Origin: Vulcanimicrobiota bacterium
Lineage (GTDB): Bacteria; Vulcanimicrobiota; Vulcanimicrobiia; Vulcanimicrobiales; Vulcanimicrobiaceae
Direction of reading: 5' to 3'
Length of the DNA: 6,819 nt
Assembly: GCA_019237435.1 (NCBI GenBank)
Contig: JAFAHB010000318.1
Span: 1-6,819, forward strand
In this document: positions 1 to 3,964 of the stretch, in pieces
Position numbering within the stretch: the stretch's first letter is position 1
Layout of the letters: each line of letters starts with the position of its first letter
Program-made: the position numbers and the translations under genes
The notes under the pieces: model-generated
What the model saw: only the letters and a program-made list of their open reading frames with translations
Databases searched by the model: none
Told to the model about the DNA's origin: nothing

Positions 1-428
1 CCGACAAAACCGACGCCGAAGTAGCCGTAACCGTAGTTGATGCCGCCATAGAACCCGACGCTTGGGCCCCAGTAACCTGGGATCCACACATATCCGATCG
101 GCGCGTAGCTCCAGTAGCCCGGCGTCCAATAAAGGCCGACCGCAGGCGGAGCAACCCAAACGCCCGGAACCCAATAGTAGCCGTAATTACTGTAATCCCA
201 ATAGCCGGGGCTCCACTGATAGTTCGGTGCCGGAGCGGGCGGTTGCTCATACGTGGGAAGCGCAGGCGGAGGCATGTTTACCGACGGGCTCGCGCTCGAG
301 TTCGAGCTCGAGCTCGTGCTCCCACACGGCGAGTATTGCGCCGACGACGACACCGGCCGCGCCGCGAGTGCTATCAGCAGAAGTATTGTGGAAATCAGTA
401 TTGAGGAAATCGACCCGTACGTTTTCAT
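1..428 (-). CDS. Secreted WxPGxW-repeat protein, C-terminus cut off by the window edge
   Basis: The minus-strand frame opened by ATG at 428-426 stays open to the left edge, giving 142 complete codons; the end is missing. The N-terminus is a Sec-type signal peptide: Lys2, a hydrophobic core at about residues 7-22, and a likely cleavage after Ser-Ser-Ala near residue 30. A Ser-rich linker (37-47) and a Pro-rich stretch (52-68) follow. Then come four near-regular copies of W-x-P-G-x-W at residues 72-77, 86-91, 101-106 and 115-120, and a Gly/Tyr-rich stretch. This is the signature of the WxxGxW (YxWGxW-type) repeat family, small envelope or secreted proteins of unknown function. The start is supported by GGAGG only 4 nt upstream (433-437), slightly tight spacing. 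The gene lies 57 bp downstream of the tail-fibre-like gene on the same strand and has its own candidate promoter. Cys35 is not in a lipobox (preceded by Tyr-Ser-Pro), so I do not call a lipoprotein. Confidence 0.85.
   Translation of the reverse strand, partial: MKTYGSISSILISTILLLIALAARPVSSSAQYSPCGSTSSSSNSSASPSVNMPPPALPTYEQPPAPAPNYQWSPGYWDYSNYGYYWVPGVWVAPPAVGLYWTPGYWSYAPIGYVWIPGYWGPSVGFYGGINYGYGYFGVGFV
69..215 (-). repeat. Four tandem WxPGxW motifs in the secreted protein
   Basis: On the minus strand this segment encodes WSPGYW, WVPGVW, WTPGYW and WIPGYW, spaced 14, 15 and 14 residues apart with Tyr/Gly-rich spacers. It is a protein-level repeat, and codon use differs between copies. Such motifs define the WxxGxW family, whose role is unknown. 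Confidence 0.85.
288..320 (-). repeat. Low-complexity AGC/TCG tract encoding a Ser-rich linker
   Basis: The minus strand reads as alternating AGC and TCG serine codons with ACG, AAC and GCG interruptions (residues 37-47). On the plus strand it is a run of GCTCGA-like hexamers, with GAGCTCGAGCTCG as its most regular core. It lies between the signal peptide and the Pro-rich/WxPGxW region, so it probably acts as a flexible linker. Hexamer expansion or contraction would keep the reading frame. Confidence 0.6.
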
Positions 429-432
429 GCGC

Positions 433-440
433 CCTCCTTT
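433..440 (-). promoter_or_regulatory. Ribosome binding site of the WxPGxW gene
   Basis: The minus strand reads AAAGGAGG followed by GCGC and ATG at 428. This is a near-perfect Shine-Dalgarno core with only 4 nt between GGAGG and the start codon. It supports ATG 428 over the out-of-frame upstream ATG at 453, which has no such site and whose frame closes at 247. Confidence 0.75.
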
Positions 441-471
441 TCTCAACGGACACATTGCTGGATCGTTCCCT

Positions 472-499
472 AGTATATCACTCGCCTAGCATGAGCCAA
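472..499 (-). promoter_or_regulatory. Candidate extended -10 promoter for the WxPGxW gene
   Basis: The minus strand has TTGGCT at 499-494 (4 of 6 to TTGACA), a 16-nt spacer, and TATACT at 477-472 (5 of 6 to TATAAT). The -10 is preceded by TGA, which fits the TGn extended -10 element. Predicted transcription would start near 465, leaving a leader of about 37 nt before ATG 428. The -35 box and part of the spacer lie inside the last codons of the tail-fibre-like gene (stop at 486-488). The small gene could therefore be transcribed on its own as well as by read-through. This is a by-eye consensus match. Confidence 0.45.
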
Positions 500-2087
500 C
501 GGGATCGCGCGACCGCGGCCGAATTTTAGGATAACGCGCTGCCATTACACTCTGGTCCTCTGGGCGACCGAACAGCTCGGGGTTAAGGTAGTGGTTGCGA
601 TCTGCACCGGTCTTCTGCTCTTCGACGGCCAGCGGGTGAGTTTCGGCCCAAAGATCCTTGCGAACGCCTGTCACCTGCCAGCACACTCGCTGGTTTGGTG
701 CTCCGCCGGCGATCCGGAACTGAGATTCCGCAACTTCGTCGGCAATATGCAGCTGTGGCGCCGCGGCCCCGACCGGCGTCAGTTGGTAGCGAAACCGTTC
801 ATTGAGCGCGTTGAACCAAACCGGAAGCTTTACTGTGGCCTCACCGTTTGCATCGAGAACGGCCATTCCGTCGTAGACGTTTTTCATTTCCGATGACTCG
901 ACGAACGAGTGGTTCAGGTATTGATTCGCCGGATCCAACGGATGGTCGATCCGAAAGCCTCCGCCCGACTTTGTAAGCGGTCCCGTGACCTGTACCGCCC
1001 CTTGGAAAAAGCCTGCCAGCGGACCTGAACTCGTCTGGGCCCATAGGGCGACCCCGGAATTGCTGTAGGCAAACACGCCGGTACTGCCGTTGCTGTCGCC
1101 TTCGACGCCAACGTGCGTGTTGCTTCGCCCCTGGACGCCGTGACCTTCGTCATTGATACCGAGCACGCCGGCGGTCTGGAAATTGGCTCCCGTTTGCAAG
1201 AAGTTTGTAACTTGCCCAAGGATACCCACGGCGGTCGAATTCGAGGCGCTATCGTTGCTGAGCTGGCTGTTGATACCCGATGCGTTGATCGCCACCGTGT
1301 CTGCATTAGGAAACGAAACGGTCAATCGCGCCGATGCAGCCGGATTCGGCGTCCCAATACCTACGTTGTGGTCACCATCGCCCTCGAGAACCGTATCGCC
1401 AGTCGGTAATACGCGAATCGGCGTGCCCATTCTGGTTCCGTCCGGCGCATACTGTTGAAGCTGAAACTCATCGTTTTCGGCCACGTTGTGGCCCAGTTGA
1501 TAGGCGTGAATCGTCGCCGAGAAGATCTCGCCAGTGTAAACTCTCCTGTTGAAACCGATCATCGTCGTTGGGTCGAATTGGATAGGGCCCATCGCCGTAG
1601 TCTCGGCGTTAACTTGCAACTTCGAATCCGTCGGATCGGTGCCGATGGCAACGTTGGCCCCTTGATCTATGCAAAAACCCACATTCCCCGAGCTATCGAC
1701 CGTGATGGGCTTGCCTATGTAACTGCCGTCTGTGTCGTAGTGCTGAAGCTCAAACTGGCCGTCCTGCGAATTTTGCCCGAGTTGATACGCTTGACTCGTA
1801 TCGTCGTAGATCGCACCCGTTAGCACGTTGCGGTTAAAGCCGATCATCCCGCCGAGAGCGTTGAGGTCGAGGCTTTCGGCTACGCGGGCATGGCCATTCA
1901 CATCAAGCGCGTACGCTGGGTCATTTGTGCCGATGCCGACGTTCCCGACCGGGTCGATCCTTACGCGTTCAGCCCCCGCAGTCTTCAGAACGAGTGATTT
2001 GTTAACGGCTTCGGCCGGGGTTCCCAAATAGTCCGTAGGTGGATTAGTGCCGGCGTTGCCGCGCGTCTCCCAGGGAGTCGAGCCCAT
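486..2087 (-). CDS. Phage-tail-fibre-like repeat protein with conserved C-terminal domain
   Basis: A 533-residue protein of unknown function. The N-terminus (GNAGTNPPTDYLGT, residues 10-23, then an ERVRID motif near 40-45) and three NVGIGT-like turns (49-54, 145-150, 241-246) resemble the beta-rich tail-fibre-like proteins found in many bacterial genomes. Two copies of a roughly 50-residue module occupy 81-130 and 176-226. Residues 288-365 are rich in Gly-Val turns (GVLGIN, GVQGRS, GVEGDS, GVFAYS), suggesting an elongated beta structure. The C-terminal part (about 385-512: LNHSFVESSEMKNVYDGMAV, WQVTGVRKD, YLNPELFGRPED) is a domain I recognise from this family of hypothetical proteins. I see no S74 endosialidase chaperone, signal peptide or transmembrane segment. 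The start was chosen at ATG 2087 because AAAGGAG lies 7 nt upstream and the GNAGT segment begins just after; an in-frame extension to 2258 would cross the divergent promoter and the oxidase start. A surface or adhesive role is inference. Confidence 0.8.
   Translation of the reverse strand: MGSTPWETRGNAGTNPPTDYLGTPAEAVNKSLVLKTAGAERVRIDPVGNVGIGTNDPAYALDVNGHARVAESLDLNALGGMIGFNRNVLTGAIYDDTSQAYQLGQNSQDGQFELQHYDTDGSYIGKPITVDSSGNVGFCIDQGANVAIGTDPTDSKLQVNAETTAMGPIQFDPTTMIGFNRRVYTGEIFSATIHAYQLGHNVAENDEFQLQQYAPDGTRMGTPIRVLPTGDTVLEGDGDHNVGIGTPNPAASARLTVSFPNADTVAINASGINSQLSNDSASNSTAVGILGQVTNFLQTGANFQTAGVLGINDEGHGVQGRSNTHVGVEGDSNGSTGVFAYSNSGVALWAQTSSGPLAGFFQGAVQVTGPLTKSGGGFRIDHPLDPANQYLNHSFVESSEMKNVYDGMAVLDANGEATVKLPVWFNALNERFRYQLTPVGAAAPQLHIADEVAESQFRIAGGAPNQRVCWQVTGVRKDLWAETHPLAVEEQKTGADRNHYLNPELFGRPEDQSVMAARYPKIRPRSRDPVGSC
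1410..1562 (-). repeat. Second copy of a duplicated 50-residue module
   Basis: This encodes residues 176-226 of the tail-fibre-like protein, beginning MIGFNRRVYTG and ending GTPIRV. Aligned by hand with residues 81-130, about 26 of 50 positions are identical, including MIGFNR, TG, AYQLG, LQ, DG and PI. An internal duplication within one gene explains this. Confidence 0.75.
1698..1847 (-). repeat. First copy of a duplicated 50-residue module
   Basis: This encodes residues 81-130 of the tail-fibre-like protein, beginning MIGFNRNVLTG and ending GKPITV. It pairs with the copy at 1410-1562. Each copy is followed by a GNV- or HNV-type GIGT turn segment, so the repeating unit may be module plus turn. 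Confidence 0.75.
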
Positions 2088-2094
2088 CAGAATA

Positions 2095-2101
2095 CTCCTT
2101 T
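2095..2101 (-). promoter_or_regulatory. Ribosome binding site fixing the tail-fibre-like start
   Basis: The minus strand reads AAAGGAG, then a 7-nt spacer, then ATG at 2087. Ideal spacing and a strong Shine-Dalgarno core make this start much more likely than the in-frame upstream codon at 2258. Confidence 0.75.
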
Positions 2102-2107
2102 CGATTA

Positions 2108-2134
2108 TTGCAATTTTGCCGCGACCCTTATAAT
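2108..2134 (+). promoter_or_regulatory. Candidate promoter for the flavin oxidase gene
   Basis: TATAAT at 2129-2134 is a perfect -10 consensus. The best -35 partner is TTGCAA at 2108-2113 (4 of 6), with a short 15-nt spacer. Transcription would begin near 2141, giving a leader of about 94 nt before GTG 2235. The short spacer lowers confidence in the -35 box; the -10 stands out in otherwise GC-rich DNA. Confidence 0.45.
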
Positions 2135-2154
2135 CACCACCTCGCCCGGGTCGA
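2127..2154 (-). promoter_or_regulatory. Candidate promoter for the tail-fibre-like gene, overlapping the opposite -10
   Basis: On the minus strand TATAAG at 2132-2127 (5 of 6 to TATAAT) lies 16 nt downstream of TCGACC at 2154-2149 (4 of 6 to TTGACA). Transcription would start near 2120, with a leader of about 33 nt before ATG 2087. The -10 box shares bases 2129-2132 with the plus-strand TATAAT, so the two polymerases would compete for the same AT-rich core. This is a by-eye prediction. Confidence 0.4.
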
Positions 2155-2223
2155 TCGAGGTTCTCGCGCGCGGTCGCGCCGCCGGGCAGGGCTCGTTGGT
2201 TCGCGCTCAAAGTGGTGGCCCTG

Positions 2224-2229
2224 AAAGGA
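2224..2229 (+). promoter_or_regulatory. Ribosome binding site favouring the GTG start of the oxidase
   Basis: AAAGGA ends 5 nt before GTG at 2235. It supports starting the oxidase at GTG, directly before the Asn-Arg-Arg-Ser-Phe segment. The in-frame alternative TTG at 2196 would add 13 residues and has a weaker site (CAGGG) upstream. Confidence 0.6.
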
Positions 2230-2234
2230 CCGCA

Positions 2235-3926
2235 GTGAATCGTCGCTCGTTCGCGCAAAGCCTCCTCGGCTCAGTCGCGGCCTCGATCGTCGTGCCTCAG
2301 CGCGGTAATTGTGCGGAGCCGGACGCAAGGCACGAACGAACCTTCGATTGTGATGTCGCCATCGTTGGCGGTGGGGTCTCAGGATTATACGCCGGATGGC
2401 GCCTGATGAACGCGGACCCCAGACAGATTCGTATTCTCGGAAATACGCTCGGGCAATCGCGGCTGAGAGTAACGGTCTTTGAGGGAAGCTGTCGCATTGG
2501 CGGCCGTCTACTGTCGACGGCTTCACCGCGCTTCCCCGGGGTGACGTGCGAACTTGGGGGAATGCGCTTCATGCCGACGCAGCTCCGGATGAGCAAGTTG
2601 GTAAGTTATCTTGGGCTCTCGACGATCACGATGAACACGAGCTTTAGCTTCGCGTTTCTCCGAGGTCGCCGCATCGCTTTCTCGGACTTCACTAATCCCG
2701 ATGCGCTGCCATATCAGCTAAGTGGCGAAGAACGGGAATGGGTCAAGGAATTCGGAGCGACGTCTCTCATGGACTGCGCCGTTCGTGATCTTGTCCCCGC
2801 CACTCGCGGGCTGCATGGGAAGCAGCTCTATGAGTGTCTTCAGTCTGCTCAGGTTAGCGACGTGCCCTTATTTCAGTGGGGATTTTGGAATTTAGTCGCG
2901 AGCCGGTTGAGCTCCGAGGGTTTTAACCTCAGTCGGACACTGAGCGGCTTCGACGCTCTCGGCGAAAACGCCAACGCCGTCGACCTCATCATGCAGGCGC
3001 TTGATGTTATTCCAGGTACGCCGTTCTATTCAATCAAGGACGGTTTTGAGCAGATCCCATGGACGCTTCAAACGAAGTTCGAGGCCTCAGGCGGGAACGT
3101 TGTGCCTGGCGAATGGCTCACCCGATTCGACTGGATCCAAACACCATCCGGTCGTGGGATCAGGCTCACTTTTCGTAGCGGACGAAACGTCGTCTGTCGC
3201 GCTCTCGTGCTTGCCATGCCGCCGCGTGCCTTGCGGCCCCTTTTTATGCGATGGCCGATTCCCAACAATGGCGAGGCTGGCCCTCTACTTGACGCCGTTC
3301 AGTCAATACCACTGTTCAAGATGTTCTTGCTTTACCCGAGGCCGTGGTGGAATAAGTTCTTAGGCGCGACCTCGAGTGGCACCACTTGTGCTGGGCGATC
3401 GTACTCGGACATGCCCATCCGTCAATGCTGGTATTGGAACTCAGCCGGATGCCCGTCGGCTGATTCGCCGGCGATGATTATGGCTTACTGCGACATGTCA
3501 AACATCAACTTCTGGGAAGGATTGCGATTCGGCGAGGCGCCGCTCTCGGATCCATGCAACGTCGCTTCCGACGATCGACTGGACCGAAACTGGTCGAGTC
3601 ATCCAGTGCCGAAGGGGATGCTTGCCGAAATGCATCGGCAGATTTTGATCCTTCACGGTGTTGATCCAAACAATGATGAATATCCAAAGCCGATAGACGC
3701 GGCCTACAAGGACTGGCGTGACGAGCCCTTCGGCGGCGCCGTCCATTTTTGGAACCGGGGGTTTGCGTCGTGGAAGCTCAAGAACAGAATCGTTAACCCT
3801 ATTCAGGATGCTCCCGTATATATCTGCGGCGAGGCATATTCGACGAACTCGACTTGGGTGGAGGGAGCATTAGAGACGGCGGAGATTGCGCTCGTAGACC
3901 ACTTCGGAGTAGAGCGATTCTTCTAA
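2235..3926 (+). CDS. FAD-dependent amine oxidase, L-amino-acid-oxidase type, probable Tat export
   Basis: A 563-residue flavoprotein of the flavin amine oxidase superfamily. Members oxidise an amine or L-amino acid to the imine, usually passing electrons to O2 to give H2O2; the substrate here is not determined. Seen in the sequence: a Rossmann FAD motif VAIVGGGVSGLYAGWRL (41-57), the ribose-binding acidic residue in VFE (83), the IGGRL motif (88-92), ELGGMRF (106-112), DGFEQIPWTL (269-278) and the C-terminal flavin motif YICGEAYSTNSTWVEGALE (529-547). ELGGMRF and the overall length fit L-amino-acid oxidases (escapin-like and relatives) better than small-substrate monoamine oxidases. The N-terminus, Asn-Arg-Arg-Ser-Phe then a hydrophobic stretch to residue 20, looks like a twin-arginine signal, but the cleavage site is unclear. 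The start is GTG, chosen for the RBS 5 nt upstream; TTG 2196 remains possible. Divergent from the tail-fibre-like gene and convergent with the VPS10-like gene. Confidence 0.85.
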   Translation: MNRRSFAQSLLGSVAASIVVPQRGNCAEPDARHERTFDCDVAIVGGGVSGLYAGWRLMNADPRQIRILGNTLGQSRLRVTVFEGSCRIGGRLLSTASPRFPGVTCELGGMRFMPTQLRMSKLVSYLGLSTITMNTSFSFAFLRGRRIAFSDFTNPDALPYQLSGEEREWVKEFGATSLMDCAVRDLVPATRGLHGKQLYECLQSAQVSDVPLFQWGFWNLVASRLSSEGFNLSRTLSGFDALGENANAVDLIMQALDVIPGTPFYSIKDGFEQIPWTLQTKFEASGGNVVPGEWLTRFDWIQTPSGRGIRLTFRSGRNVVCRALVLAMPPRALRPLFMRWPIPNNGEAGPLLDAVQSIPLFKMFLLYPRPWWNKFLGATSSGTTCAGRSYSDMPIRQCWYWNSAGCPSADSPAMIMAYCDMSNINFWEGLRFGEAPLSDPCNVASDDRLDRNWSSHPVPKGMLAEMHRQILILHGVDPNNDEYPKPIDAAYKDWRDEPFGGAVHFWNRGFASWKLKNRIVNPIQDAPVYICGEAYSTNSTWVEGALETAEIALVDHFGVERFF

Positions 3927-3964
3927 GACGCAGCCTGCGTGAATGCGGCTCGCGCAATCGCTCG

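Noticed and set aside
247..453. 68-codon minus-strand frame starting at 453
   Set aside because: It overlaps the signal peptide and linker of the WxPGxW gene in another frame, and the strong RBS belongs to ATG 428.
62..529. Plus-strand frame of 155 codons at the left end
   Set aside because: It is antisense to the WxPGxW gene, low-complexity Ser-rich, without family motifs or a good RBS.
486..2087. Prophage or tailocin remnant
   Set aside because: The protein resembles tail fibres, but no baseplate, tail tube, chaperone, holin, integrase or attachment site is visible, and such fibre-like genes are common as isolated bacterial genes.
2088..2258. N-terminal extension of the tail-fibre-like frame to 2258
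   Set aside because: It would cross the divergent promoter region and the oxidase start, the extra residues look like translated non-coding DNA, and ATG 2087 has a strong RBS at ideal spacing.
2134..2526. Minus-strand 130-codon frame across the divergent region
   Set aside because: It overlaps the conserved FAD-binding region of the oxidase on the other strand and is Arg-rich shadow sequence.
3928..3940. Inverted repeat ACGCAG-C-CTGCGT between the convergent gene ends as a terminator
   Set aside because: A real hairpin would have only about 5 bp with a GCC loop and no T-run on either strand. No convincing intrinsic terminator is visible in the 38-bp gap.
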